Source: Deltaproteobacteria bacterium (GTDB taxonomy: Bacteria > Myxococcota_A > UBA9160 > SZUA-336). From it: DNA of 48,800 bases. Of this stretch, positions 9,679 to 19,400 are shown in pieces; the stretch's first letter is position 1; every line of letters starts with the position of its first letter. The notes under the pieces were generated by a model. That model was not told where the DNA came from. It did not search any database and saw only the letters and a program-made list of their open reading frames with translations. Location of the stretch: positions 1-48,800 of the forward strand of contig JAJDAK010000084.1 in NCBI GenBank assembly GCA_029261895.1, in the 5' to 3' direction. A program made the position numbers and the translations under genes.

Positions 9679-10644
9679 ATGGCGCAGCAAAGGACGTACG
9701 CAGATGGCTATCACAAAGCCATCTACTTCTTTGAGAACGGGCGGATTCCCGTGCTGCCAACGCACGGGCAATTTCGCGCGGCGTGCGCGCATCAGCGGCT
9801 CTCGAGCACAGTTCGACTCAAAGCCGGTCCGTTCCTGCGACGCCTGTTCTCGAAGGAATCGTTTCAGCGAAAAGCAGAGACAAGCGATAACGCAGACGAG
9901 GTGGTCGCGGGCGCAACCATGCGACGCTTCAACCCCGGCGCGGCACCGCTGCCCGAAGACGCGGCGCGACGACTGGTAAATCCCGGCGAGTTGCGGACCG
10001 CCGATGTCGACCCTGAACGCGGCGGCTGGCTCGCGCGGCTTCTGCAGATGGATGTTCTTCGCGCCATTGCGATGACGGCGTACAACCCCGTGCTCGTCAC
10101 AGCCGGCCTCGGTTTTCGAATTCCGGCATCTTGGAATGCGAACCACCTACTCTTCTCACCGCATCCCTGCGAGCACGCCGTTTGGGACCTGCAGCTCATT
10201 CAAGGCGATCCGGGAGGACTCGAATTGCTTGAGCGGCGCACGGAAGAAGCGCGTAAGGCGAAAAGCCTGCGCGGCCGTGTACTTTCGATCTTGGGAACGC
10301 ATCGGACTGTTGGCAGTCATCGCTTTGAATTGGTGCGCACAGTAGACCCCGACACAGGCTGGGTGCGTTATGTCGACGCGACATTGGTCGAAGCCGGTTC
10401 CGTCGTCACGACACCTGAGGATTGGAACCTCTGGTACGATCACATGCGCGAGACCATCGAGCGTGCGCGGCGTTTTGAATACGCGGTACGACCCGCAGAT
10501 CAAGAAACCTACTATCCCGCACCGACGATCACGCGCTTCCTAGAACTCGCCGCACAGCTGGAACCCAAGGATTTCGCGTTTTTTCGAAACCGAGATCCCT
10601 TCGGCACCTACCCTGAGATCAGCTGGCCTCGATTCGCTGAATAA
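9679..10644 (+). CDS. Unknown protein, 321 aa
   Basis: I do not recognise a family. ATG 9679 is chosen because AAGAAGG (9663-9669) lies 9 nt upstream; a GTG-started frame from 9646 is possible but less well placed. The predicted protein is soluble, has no signal peptide and is rich in Arg, Trp and Phe. It includes the stretches YNPVLVTAGLGFRIP, SPHPCEHAVWDLQLI and a C-terminal RNRDPFGTYPEISWP. Its 3' end overlaps the convergent aldo/keto reductase gene by 26 bp. Base composition is like its neighbours. Confidence 0.75.
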   Translation: MAQQRTYADGYHKAIYFFENGRIPVLPTHGQFRAACAHQRLSSTVRLKAGPFLRRLFSKESFQRKAETSDNADEVVAGATMRRFNPGAAPLPEDAARRLVNPGELRTADVDPERGGWLARLLQMDVLRAIAMTAYNPVLVTAGLGFRIPASWNANHLLFSPHPCEHAVWDLQLIQGDPGGLELLERRTEEARKAKSLRGRVLSILGTHRTVGSHRFELVRTVDPDTGWVRYVDATLVEAGSVVTTPEDWNLWYDHMRETIERARRFEYAVRPADQETYYPAPTITRFLELAAQLEPKDFAFFRNRDPFGTYPEISWPRFAE

Positions 10645-11524
10645 GTTCCGCAGGAACACTGCGACCGAGAACTTCTATGTTTTCACGTAGCCGGGCCTCA
10701 CTCGTCGTACCAAAGATACAGACAGAGACATCGGCGTTCGATAGCGCGTACGCCAACGCGAGTTCTGCACCGGTCCAATCGGTCTGTTCTTCCAAGAAGC
10801 GAAACGCTTGTGCGCGTTGCAAATCCGCGCGATGGCCAACCATGGCGCGTGTCAGATACCAGAGATCGGCCAGACGTGTGGGTCGCAGCATGCGGCGCGA
10901 AAAAAGCATCTGTGCCAACGGCGTCGCACCGAGAAACGCTTTGCCCGCGGCTTTGAGCTCCGCGATCCGTGGCTTACGACCGACATGCAGTACGTTGTAG
11001 TCGAACATCGCGGTATCGAAAATCGGATTGTTCAGAACGATGTCACGCAAACCCGGCGCACCACCGTGAATACCGAAGTAGCGCACCAGCCCGCGGTCGC
11101 GAAGTCGCTCCAAGCCGTCGACCAGCTCATCGGTGATGTCTTCGGGTCGCGGTACATGCAGATGCAACAGCGGGATCGCGTCGAGCTGGAGATTGCGCAG
11201 GCTCTGCTCAACGCTCGTGCGAATACCGCTCGGTGTGAAGTCTTTGTATGTCCTGCCAAAGCTCGCATTGCGCGTACCCGCTTTGGTGGCGACGACGATA
11301 TCGCTTCGCTCGCGATCTTGGAGGGCACGACCCAAGCGCTGCTCCGCTTGCCCCGAAGCGTAGCTCGAACCGGTATCGAAGAAGGAGACGCCGAGATCGA
11401 GCGCACGGTGGATCAAACGACTCGCGTCTGCTTCAGGAAACGCCGACTTCGCCCAAAAGCTTGAGCAACCAAAGCCCAGCCGCGATACGACTAACTCGGT
11501 TTGCCCGAGACGAATCTGATCCAC
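10619..11524 (-). CDS. Aldo/keto reductase family oxidoreductase
   Basis: NAD(P)H-dependent (beta/alpha)8-barrel oxidoreductase. Catalytic residues are visible: Asp50 and Tyr55 (FFDTGSSYASG), Lys81 (VVATKAG) and a His in LLHLHVP (121 or 123). The C-terminal FGTTSEARLRENIE is the cofactor-binding region. At 301 aa it belongs to the shorter bacterial AKRs with unassigned substrates. It overlaps the convergent unknown gene by 26 bp. A second, different AKR is at 45485. Confidence 0.9.
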   Translation of the reverse strand: MDQIRLGQTELVVSRLGFGCSSFWAKSAFPEADASRLIHRALDLGVSFFDTGSSYASGQAEQRLGRALQDRERSDIVVATKAGTRNASFGRTYKDFTPSGIRTSVEQSLRNLQLDAIPLLHLHVPRPEDITDELVDGLERLRDRGLVRYFGIHGGAPGLRDIVLNNPIFDTAMFDYNVLHVGRKPRIAELKAAGKAFLGATPLAQMLFSRRMLRPTRLADLWYLTRAMVGHRADLQRAQAFRFLEEQTDWTGAELALAYALSNADVSVCIFGTTSEARLRENIEVLGRSVPAELIQRIEAS

Positions 11525-11730
11525 ATCACGCTCCTAGCGGAGCGCGAGTGTCTCAAATTGCGTGGGGGCTGTCGTTAGCTTGAACGGCGAATCGCAGGTA
11601 ATAGAGAGGCTCCGCAGGTTTGCACCTTCCCTCGGCAAGAAAAACGCCCGATTTGCGGCGTCGCTCGAAAAGAGCTGCCGTGGGGGCACTGCCCCAATCC
11701 GTTAGGCGTGTCAAACCAGATTCGCTGGAA

Positions 11731-11764
11731 CCGTCACCGAACGGTCATACAACTATGTTTATAT
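11731..11764 (+). promoter_or_regulatory. Pho-box-like repeats followed by a -10 element
   Basis: CCGTCAC (11731-11737) and CGGTCAT (11742-11748) repeat with an 11-bp period, and a weaker third unit, CTATGTT, starts at 11753. PhoB boxes are direct CTGTCA(T/C) repeats with this period. A TTATAT sequence at 11759-11764 begins 10 bp after the second unit, the spacing known for PhoB-dependent -10 elements. The predicted start of transcription is near 11770, about 50 nt before the coiled-coil gene. The rest of the 11525-11820 gap holds only a GGGGCA-C-TGCCCC hairpin near 11680. Confidence 0.4.
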
Positions 11765-11820
11765 CGCCACCCATCAGAAACGATGAAGCACCATAATCCG
11801 CGGTTCACAAGGAGACTTTC

Positions 11821-12447
11821 ATGGGGTCTTTTAAGATGGGTTCAATCGCGATCTCAATGGTCGCGATGGGCATCGTTCTCACCGCGTCCGCTGTGGCCGA
11901 CACCGCGGATTCCCTCGAAACCCGGGTGACGGAGCTCGAAGCGCGCCTCGACCTGATCGATCAGAAGTTCAAGCTGCTCGGTGCGGATTCCATGGCGAAT
12001 CTCGGCGCAAGCGAAGAGATGGCAGTCACCGCGGCGAAGCTCTATGCACAGGCTGAGCGCTCCAAAGAAACCCAGCAGTACGAGCTGAGCTATCGCCAGT
12101 ACGCATTGATCCGCGCCCTCTATCCGGACAGCGAAGAAGCAAAGAAGGCATACCCCAACGCCGCCGGCCTGTTCAAACGTTTCTATTCACGAAATCGCCA
12201 TAAGAAGCCACGGACCACTTGGACTACATCGGAGCCGATCTTCATGTACGATTGGGTCACGATTTTCTTCGGTGAAACTTTTCCCCAAGACGAAATGCTT
12301 CGCCTGTTCAAAGGCATGCCGTCCACATTCTTCGAAAAGTTCGAGCAATTCGGAGCGAAGCACCCAGAAATATCGAAGTGGAAAATCGGGATCACCAAAG
12401 ACAACGGTATCGTTGAAGAGATCGATGCGGAAAGACTGGCGAACTAG
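11821..12447 (+). CDS. Secreted coiled-coil protein, unknown function
   Basis: The 208-aa protein has an N-terminal signal peptide (a hydrophobic run ending ASAVA, cleavage about residue 26). A heptad-rich segment, LETRVTELEARLDLIDQKF (about 32-50), follows, and a TPR-like helical hairpin around 75-105. The C-terminal half is rich in aromatic and charged residues. I do not recognise the family. AAGGAG (11809-11814) supports ATG 11821. The short coiled coil after the signal resembles the trimerising N-termini of porins and YbgF-type proteins, but no barrel follows. A Pho-box-like array lies upstream. Confidence 0.75.
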   Translation: MGSFKMGSIAISMVAMGIVLTASAVADTADSLETRVTELEARLDLIDQKFKLLGADSMANLGASEEMAVTAAKLYAQAERSKETQQYELSYRQYALIRALYPDSEEAKKAYPNAAGLFKRFYSRNRHKKPRTTWTTSEPIFMYDWVTIFFGETFPQDEMLRLFKGMPSTFFEKFEQFGAKHPEISKWKIGITKDNGIVEEIDAERLAN

Positions 12448-12531
12448 ATCCCAGATTTCGACAACAATGAATGTCCCAACGGCTAACAGAGACGGTTTCG
12501 GTTTGGGCTCGATTCGGCCGATGGCTATGCC

Positions 12532-12918
12532 ATGGGCCATGTCGAAATTCGCAGGATCCTGCTCGTAACAGCCATGCTAAGTATGACGGCGTGCGCGAGC
12601 GTTCCAACCGCAACGACGGCTTCGCCTCCAGCGTCATTACCCGACACCACCGACGTTTCCAACGCGCCACCCCAACCCCACCCGATCGCGCGCGGCCTAA
12701 AGAAGATGGTTCAAAGCGCGATCGTGGGATCCGTTGTCGGCGCACCGATGGGCGGGCCCGCGGGCGCCGCGGCGGGCGCCGTTGTCTTTGGGATTTACGG
12801 GCTGGTCACTTGGGATACTCCCTTCGACATCGGCTACAACCGCCCCACGCCACCGAACGACCGCGGTCGTGAAGGTACGGACAATGAGCTCGAAACCGAA
12901 ATCGAGGGCGCGCTCTAA
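12532..12918 (+). CDS. Small lipoprotein with a glycine-zipper segment
   Basis: The 128-aa protein has a lipobox, SMTAC, with Cys21 as the predicted lipidated residue. A Thr/Pro-rich linker and a Gly/Ala-rich stretch follow (GSVVGAPMGGPAGAAAGAVV, about 64-83), like glycine-zipper membrane hairpins of outer-membrane lipoproteins. The C-terminus is short and acidic. The start is uncertain: ATG 12532 has no clear ribosome-binding site, but it fits the signal peptide length. It lies 84 bp after the coiled-coil gene on the same strand. Confidence 0.65.
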   Translation: MGHVEIRRILLVTAMLSMTACASVPTATTASPPASLPDTTDVSNAPPQPHPIARGLKKMVQSAIVGSVVGAPMGGPAGAAAGAVVFGIYGLVTWDTPFDIGYNRPTPPNDRGREGTDNELETEIEGAL

Positions 12919-12950
12919 GAAAAAGGCCCCGCCGGTTTCCCGACGGGGCC
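12919..12950 (-). terminator. Rho-independent terminator between convergent genes
   Basis: GGCCCCG-C-CGG pairs with CCG-A-CGGGGCC (12925-12950, one mismatch, short loop). Read on the minus strand the hairpin is followed by TTTTT (12920-12924), so it should stop the 12990-14510 gene. It sits between that gene and the lipoprotein gene. Confidence 0.75.
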
Positions 12951-12989
12951 GATTCCGTTCGATCATCCGAAGATGATCTGCGTCAGTCT

Positions 12990-14510
12990 TTAGAAACTAT
13001 CCGCAGCGCTGATGGCTTGATCCACACGATTCACCGCGAGACCTGCTGCGCAGTTCGCGAAGTCGGTCGCGTTGCCCTGTGAGCCACAGTTACCTGCGCC
13101 AAACACGCCTCCCAAAGTGACACCCTTATCAAGGCACTGCTTCTGCACATCAGAAGCGAGTTTCGCTGCAGCCTTCACGATCTTGCCCTTGCTGGGGTCG
13201 ACCTGTCCCTTGGAGTCGAAGCCAACGCACTCGACGAGATCGCTTGCACCCGTTGCTGGGTTGTTGGCACCTGCAGGAAGCTTGCTTGCCTTCCCACCAC
13301 CAACCTTCGTGATCTCTTTCTTGCATGCCACGAATTCCTTGAAGATGGTCTGCGACAGCTTGTTCAGGTCCTTTTGAACCGTCTGCTGACACTTCGACTC
13401 GTTCTTCTCGGTCGTCTTGTCGAAGACACCCAAGTCCGCTGCGTTGCCGAGCAAGTCGGTCTGAAGACCCACTGCCGCTGCAATCACCGCATCGTTGGCG
13501 CCGGGCACATCAGCCTGGTAACCAAAAGCGGGAATTTCGCACTTGTTTGGATCTGCACAGGTGCAGAACTTAGCGTTGGAGCCCTTAGCAGGATCCTCGT
13601 TCTTGTTTTTGAACGTTTGGATCTTGCCTTTGCGGTCTGCGCCCAAACACTCGAGTGCATTCGCCGCGGGAGCGAGGCTCTTGCCACCGGAAGCATCCTT
13701 GACACATTTCTCCGCTTCCTTCGTCGCTGCCTTGAAGACACCATTGTAGTTCTTGTTCAAACCGTTCAAGCACTTGCCCGCCTGCTTATTTAAGGCGTTC
13801 GCAACAACGTTACCTTCAATCGCCACGTTGTCGATGAAGGGCTGGCCAGAACTCGGGTCCAAGTTCATGCGGACAAAGACTGAGCCCGCAGCGCCTGCTG
13901 GAAGCGTGATCTCGAAACGTGTGTCAACCGTCGTGAGATTTTCGGTACTGACGAGCGCGTAACTCGAACCATCGGTCGAAAACTCAACGCCCACGCTCGC
14001 GGTACCGCTGAAGGTGCGACCCCCAAACGTGAAGATCCAGTTCTGGCCATCTGCCACAGGATCAGCCTGGAATACAATGCTTCCCACTTCAGCCGCCGTC
14101 ATCGCAAGAAATTCAGCAAACTGCTGACCTTCCGACTGGAGTTCGTTGTGCGAGTCAAACGCGTTATCACCCACCTGTTGCACAGGAGCATCGAGATTGG
14201 AAGCCAGCGAACCGAAGACCTGGCTCGGAATGATCTCTTCACTTCCTGTGCCTTCCGGTACGTCGGTCGAGCCGAACTGCCCGTTGATGTACATCGTGCC
14301 CAAAAGCGCGGACTCCGTGCCCAAATTCAAAGTCGGATCCAGGTTGGAGTAGTTTGCATTGAGGGTATCCGTGAAAGTAGCGCCATCGATCGAGAGCAGG
14401 CCATCGCCGAAGTACTGGGAGAAGTCCCAGCCAGCGATCACATCAGCCTGCGCGTTACCGACCACAGAGATCGACAGAGCGATCGAGGCGATCAGGTTTC
14501 GTAGTTTCAT
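12990..14510 (-). CDS. Secreted WDFSQYFGDG-family protein with two Cys modules
   Basis: The 506-aa protein starts at ATG 14510 behind AAGAAAG (a longer TTG frame from 14528 is less likely). A signal peptide ends near QADVIAGW. The N-terminal half (about 25-235) contains IAGWDFSQYFGDGLLSIDG and closely matches the N-terminal half of the protein at 28489-29730, by eye well over half identical. It looks like an all-beta adhesive or carbohydrate-binding-like fold. The C-terminal half instead carries two related Cys/Lys-rich modules (GKCLNGLNK ... ECLGADRKGKI and SKCQQTVQK ... ECVGFDSKGQV). It follows the beta-helix gene after a hairpin. Function unknown; probably cell-surface or secreted. Confidence 0.8.
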   Translation of the reverse strand: MKLRNLIASIALSISVVGNAQADVIAGWDFSQYFGDGLLSIDGATFTDTLNANYSNLDPTLNLGTESALLGTMYINGQFGSTDVPEGTGSEEIIPSQVFGSLASNLDAPVQQVGDNAFDSHNELQSEGQQFAEFLAMTAAEVGSIVFQADPVADGQNWIFTFGGRTFSGTASVGVEFSTDGSSYALVSTENLTTVDTRFEITLPAGAAGSVFVRMNLDPSSGQPFIDNVAIEGNVVANALNKQAGKCLNGLNKNYNGVFKAATKEAEKCVKDASGGKSLAPAANALECLGADRKGKIQTFKNKNEDPAKGSNAKFCTCADPNKCEIPAFGYQADVPGANDAVIAAAVGLQTDLLGNAADLGVFDKTTEKNESKCQQTVQKDLNKLSQTIFKEFVACKKEITKVGGGKASKLPAGANNPATGASDLVECVGFDSKGQVDPSKGKIVKAAAKLASDVQKQCLDKGVTLGGVFGAGNCGSQGNATDFANCAAGLAVNRVDQAISAADSF

Positions 14511-14550
14511 CTTGAATTCTTTCTTCAAAGGTTTTGATGTAAGGGTTGAA

Positions 14551-14580
14551 AGGTTGGCCCGCCGGCGGGCGGGCCAACCT
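14551..14580 (-). terminator. Perfect 13-bp hairpin, terminator or attenuator
   Basis: AGGTTGGCCCGCC pairs perfectly with GGCGGGCCAACCT around a GGCG tetraloop (14551-14580). It lies between the beta-helix gene (stop 14596) and the WDFSQYFGDG gene (start 14510). On the minus strand it is followed by TTTC rather than a long T-run. It may only partly stop transcription, protect the upstream mRNA end, or separate the expression levels of the two genes. Confidence 0.65.
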
Positions 14581-14595
14581 TATTAGCCAACCGAA

Positions 14596-16293
14596 TTAGT
14601 CCGCGAGAACGTTGCCCAAGTTGAGCGTGGTCCAACCCGTGGTCCAAAGCTCAGGAGCCGTGCGAAGGAACGCACCGCGATAGGTCGCGTTTCGATCCAG
14701 ACCGGAATCCTGCGGAGGAACACCACCGACAACACCCGTGAGACCGAACTTCGGTCGCGGGTCCAACTTCGTGGTCTTGATACCCGCGGTCAGCTTGCCA
14801 CTCGCGTCACCCGTCGGATCAAAGGTCTGATCCTCGTTCTCCAAACCGTTGAACGAGCCACTGTTGATCGAGTTTGCGGTACCACCGATGAATCCATTGA
14901 TGGTGTCACCGTTGCTCAGTGCAGTTGCTGTGTCGCCCGCGGGGGCAGCGCCGTCCTGGCAAGTCGTTGACATCACCGCGACCAGTGCGAGGCGAGTCCC
15001 TGCGCCACTCGCGACATTATTGGTCGTGTCGAAGCCGGGTGCTCCATCACCCAAGTCGTCGTCGACTTCAACGCAACTCCGGGAACCCGTGTTGACGATC
15101 ATGCTGTTCGCGACCCAACCCGCATAACCGTTGCGCATCTGAACACCACGGTTCGCGCTCGCTGCATCCACCGGAACGAACTCCTGGCCGGCGTCAGGCG
15201 TCGAACCAATGATGGTCATCTGCCACATTCCAGGGTGAGACAGCGGCCATGGGGTCGGATCCTCGGTCGGGCTGCCGAGATCGGCATCGCGACGCAATGT
15301 CGTATTGAAGTCAAAGGTCGGATCATCCGGGAAGTGGTTATCGCCATCGAACTCACCGCCCTTATCACCCGACGCGGAACCGAACGGATCGGCATCGTCC
15401 TCATCGAAGAACGGCATCACACCGAAGAGGAACTGGTTGACACCGGTATAGCCTTCGTCGAGGTCGAACATATCATCGCCAACAAACGCGACCGAAAGGT
15501 TGCGACCGTTGACGGTGCCACCGAACCACTCGATGCCATCATCGAACGTCGCGTAGACATCGATAAACTCGATCACAGTTCCGTCGCCAACACCGGCGAG
15601 AGATATTCCATTCAGCTCGTTGCCCGCGCCGAGCTCGTCACCACCGTGGCGAAGCGAGACGTAGCGGAGCGTACCGGAGTTATCATGCGGCAAAACGCCA
15701 CCGTACTTCGCATCCGCGGCATCGAAACCTGGGAAAGTCAAACCTTCGACCGTGGCCTCACCGAAACCAACGCCCTGTTTGTCCGCGTTGTTCGTCGGTG
15801 CGTTACCGAGGATCACGAGGCTTCCCCAGAGCTGCACGTTGCCATTCCCCGCAACGTTCAACGGAGCGAGGGGATCGGTCTTTGGAGTATCGTCGTAGAA
15901 CGTGTCGCCACTCACCCAGGCATCCAAGAAGGTATCCGCGTCGTCATCATCGGGAAGGCCGTTGTTGTCGTTGTCGACCGCAGCGGACGTGAAGATGATG
16001 GGGTTGTCGGGCGCGCCTTCAGCATCAATGCGACCCGTCTGGGTAATAATCAGAGTACCTGGGGTACCCACAGTTTCGCCTTCTTCAATCGCTGCGGTCC
16101 GCGGCTGGCCACGCACAATGGTTCCGGCCAAAATCGTCAACGTGGCTCCGTCTTTCACGAAGACCGGGCCTTCCATCACGATTTCGCCGCTCCAGGTCGT
16201 GTTCGTGGTGATATCACCCGCCGGAACCGACGTCTGGGCACTCGCGCCTCCTGCAAGAGCGAGAGCAACGGTGGTAATCAATAGCTTTTTCAT
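14596..16293 (-). CDS. Secreted beta-helix-like protein next to a TonB receptor
   Basis: The 565-aa protein has a clear signal peptide (GGASAQ, cleavage about 20). Repeating hydrophobic-Gly-Asp/Asn turns follow (VFVKDGATLTILAGTIVRG, GTLRYVSLRHGGDELG), typical of right-handed beta-helix folds. A strongly acidic insert, VDNDNNGLPDDDDADTF (about 107-123), probably binds calcium. GAGAGG supports the start. It lies 158 bp downstream of the large TonB receptor on the same strand. Similar secreted proteins accompany CarboxypepD-reg TonB receptors in many Gram-negative genomes; whether this one is a surface lipoprotein-like partner or a secreted ligand binder cannot be told. No catalytic motif recognised. 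Confidence 0.75.
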   Translation of the reverse strand: MKKLLITTVALALAGGASAQTSVPAGDITTNTTWSGEIVMEGPVFVKDGATLTILAGTIVRGQPRTAAIEEGETVGTPGTLIITQTGRIDAEGAPDNPIIFTSAAVDNDNNGLPDDDDADTFLDAWVSGDTFYDDTPKTDPLAPLNVAGNGNVQLWGSLVILGNAPTNNADKQGVGFGEATVEGLTFPGFDAADAKYGGVLPHDNSGTLRYVSLRHGGDELGAGNELNGISLAGVGDGTVIEFIDVYATFDDGIEWFGGTVNGRNLSVAFVGDDMFDLDEGYTGVNQFLFGVMPFFDEDDADPFGSASGDKGGEFDGDNHFPDDPTFDFNTTLRRDADLGSPTEDPTPWPLSHPGMWQMTIIGSTPDAGQEFVPVDAASANRGVQMRNGYAGWVANSMIVNTGSRSCVEVDDDLGDGAPGFDTTNNVASGAGTRLALVAVMSTTCQDGAAPAGDTATALSNGDTINGFIGGTANSINSGSFNGLENEDQTFDPTGDASGKLTAGIKTTKLDPRPKFGLTGVVGGVPPQDSGLDRNATYRGAFLRTAPELWTTGWTTLNLGNVLAD

Positions 16294-16368
16294 CTCTAAC
16301 CTCTCTAATTGTTTTCTCTAGTTGATTATTCGGTTGACGGAACTTCACCGTCGGTCGAGAGGATGCCG

Positions 16369-16404
16369 GTCACAGGTGACAAGAATGTCTCGGTCCTGTG
16401 ACGA
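16369..16404 (-). promoter_or_regulatory. GTCAC/GTGAC repeats upstream of the beta-helix gene
   Basis: GTCAC-AG-GTGAC (16369-16380) is an inverted repeat, and CTGTGAC recurs at 16396-16402. On the minus strand TCGTCAC and TTGTCAC half-sites are 22 bp apart, twice the Pho-box period, but the unit between them is poor. This looks like a binding site for the same regulator as the other CTGTGAC elements, or for another regulator. It lies about 75-110 bp before the gene start at 16293. Confidence 0.3.
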
Positions 16405-16451
16405 TCCGAAGGGTAGTTGTTGAAGAACCGAAGGCGGAGTAACGGGACGGA

Positions 16452-19400
16452 CTAGAACGTACCCGTAATCGAAAACGAGTAGTCCCGACCGCGTTTAAAG
16501 CGCCGTTCAAAGACGGTGCCAATGGTCTGATCCGGGTCGTAGATGATCTGGCGCTCGGTATCGGTCAGGTTCTTGATACTTACTTTGAACGTAAAACTGC
16601 GCCATTTCTGACTCAGAATGAGGTCCACTTGGCTAAACTCGTCAACGTAACGATCCAAGGTGAAATTCGTTGCCGCTCCCGCATTGCTCAAGGTTGTTGT
16701 ACCTGCTGCATCGAGAATGTCGCTAATCGCGAAGTACGCCAGAGTGGCCTTGGTGCCCCAACCGGGATGATCGAGGCTGATATCCGCATTCGCGATCCAC
16801 TCGGGTTGATTAAACAGACGCCGTGTGGGCTTTAGACCCGTGAAGATCGCGTTGTCGTCCCCTAAGAGATTGAAAAATGACTCAGGACGGCGCAGTTCTT
16901 CGGGTACGCGATCCACTTCTGCATCAATGTAGGTGTAATTTCCACCGACAGAGATGTACTGCATAAAGTCGGCACCGAAAAAATTCAGAAACCCTAACGA
17001 TTTTCGAGTCTCCAGCTCAAAACCAGAAAGCTGCGCCTCACTCGGGTTATTGAAGAACGTGCGAAACAGCGCTCCCGCACTCGAAGAGATGTTGAACGCA
17101 TCTCGAACGATGATGCTCTCGATCGGGTCTTGAATCTCTTTCTTGAAAATACTGAAGGCAATCAGATCACCAAGGTCGCCCCAGACAAACTCAGCTCGGG
17201 CGTCCCAGCTTTCAACTTCTGAAAGTCCGAGCTGGGGATTTCCGACGGTGCGGTCATCCGAACCTTTGTCAACCGAGACGTAATAACCCATCTCACGAAA
17301 TGAAGGCCGCGCGACCGTTTCAGACCAAGCTCCGCGGATGGTGAGGCCTTCAATCGGCCGGATCGCAACGCCAAAAGACGGAAGAACTTTCTTCTCATCG
17401 ATCGTTCCGGTGGTGAGCGCGCGTAACTGCTCGGTGGTTGGATCGACACACAGCAGATGAGAAAAGTCGCCGCCACAACTCGTGACCGGTAGCGAGATGC
17501 CTAGAATCTGATCGTTGAACGCGAGCCCGGCAAGGTCTTGTTTTGCACGCTCAGAAATCGAAATTTCGCGAGAACTCCCCGTTGTACCCGGGACGCGATC
17601 GCGATTGGGGTTATCGAGCCGATCGAAAAGCGTGTATCGCGATGGAAAGATGTCCGCCTGCTTGAACTTCTCACCGCCTGTAAACGCATCGTTCTTCGAC
17701 TCGATGAAGATCTCTTCCACCCGCACACCGCCGAAGACATCAAACATATCGAGAACCGTGGCTTTGCCGCCTAGGTTCCAGGCTTTGATTTCGCGCGTCG
17801 ACTGATTGAGCCCCGTTCTTGTGGGGTCGAAGTCACCATCGAGACCTACAAGCAGACCATTCGCGATCGTTTCCCCAAGCGCCTTCTCGGTATCACCCAA
17901 CACCGCGGTCTGCGACCCAGCGCCCTCACAATCGGTGCACAAATCATCATCGAAATTGGGGGTATCGAGGAACTTTGAGTTGACGTCGCGCTCAGCTTTT
18001 TCCCACCACGCGGCGGCCGTGACGGTGACCCGGAAACCTTCGGTAACATCCTTCTCATACTTCCCGTCGAGCCGGGCAAAATTTTGTTTTTCCTCAATTT
18101 CATTACGGCTCTGAAAGATGTCCTGATGGGCCACAAATCGACCGGGACCCAGATCCCGATCATCGACCGGAAACTTGAACGGCCCGCCGAGACGATCGAC
18201 CCCTTCAGGACAAGCGATCGATTCGGAGAAGCCGCAAGGCTCGAAGTAGTAGCGCCCGCCCCAGGACTCTTCACTTTGCGTGGTCTTGGCCCAGTTGGTG
18301 GCCCAGCTCACGTGAAGTCCCTTGAGCGCATCAATTTGATGATCGCCATTGACCTGTGTCACGAGAAGGTCTCGCTCAACGTGAAACGTTTTATCCTCCT
18401 TAAAGCTATCAATCGCGATTGGTCCACGTGCGACGCGATCGGTAATTGCGTCCCGCGAATCCGTTAACCAGGCTCCCGGAATTGCAACGCCCGCGAAGTC
18501 GCGTTGACCTGGATCGTCATCATCGAGAATTTTCTCGGAGAGAAACTCGTATTCCGCACCCGGAACGATCCCGTTCTCTTTCTTCTGCGCCGTCTCTTGA
18601 TCGTTCTTGGTATGGAAGATCGAGGTATCTATTTTGTGATTGCCACCCGTGTCTAAATCGAAACCGAACCCGAAGTAGTTGGTGTCCTGTTCCTCTCGCT
18701 CGCTCTGCGTGAAATCAAACTTACCGCCGCTGAGCCTCAGCTCGCCTTGGGAGAGTCCACCCGAAAACGTTTCCCGGCCTCCTCCCGGAATCTGGACGGT
18801 CTGCGCAGTGATCGGCTCGCGTTCTTCTGACGTGCCCTGAGCCGTTTCGAAATCAACCTCACGATTGACGACGCCTTTGTACCGCACCTCGCGCTGACCT
18901 ACTTCCCCGCGCCCGCCAAACGAGAAGCCGTATTCGTTTTCGTCGGTTTGATCCATCTTATCGTCCGTGCCGATGAAGCGACCATCTTCGAGATGAATAA
19001 AGCGGTCCGACGCTCGATCGTTGAAGCCCGTCCCCAGCTTGGTTTTGAACTCGAAGACCTCTGGATACTCGTGCGTCACTACGTCGATCGATCCGCCAGC
19101 ACTGTTGCTGGGTAAGTCGGGTGCCGCAGTTTTCGCCACGACGATATTTCCGACGATTTCAGATCCGAATAGATCCAACTGCGGAGATTGACGATCGGGA
19201 TCCGGACTGGGGATCGGAGCGTGATTGTAGAGCGTACTGCTGTAGCGATCTTCAAGACCGCGAATAATCGCGAACTTGCCGTCCACGATATTCACGCCCG
19301 CGACCCGTTTAAGCGCGTCCGCAACGTCCCCTGCGGCAAACTTGGACAGTTCTTCCGCGCTCATAATATTGAGCAGCTGATCGGAATCCATCCGCAATTC

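Noticed and set aside
11641..11700. Possible structured RNA around GGGGCA-C-TGCCCC
   Set aside because: It is only a short local hairpin. No conserved riboswitch or small-RNA core could be recognised.
15235..16284. 349-codon plus-strand frame
   Set aside because: Antisense to the beta-helix gene, whose signal peptide and repeat pattern are clear. Composition is typical of an antisense shadow.
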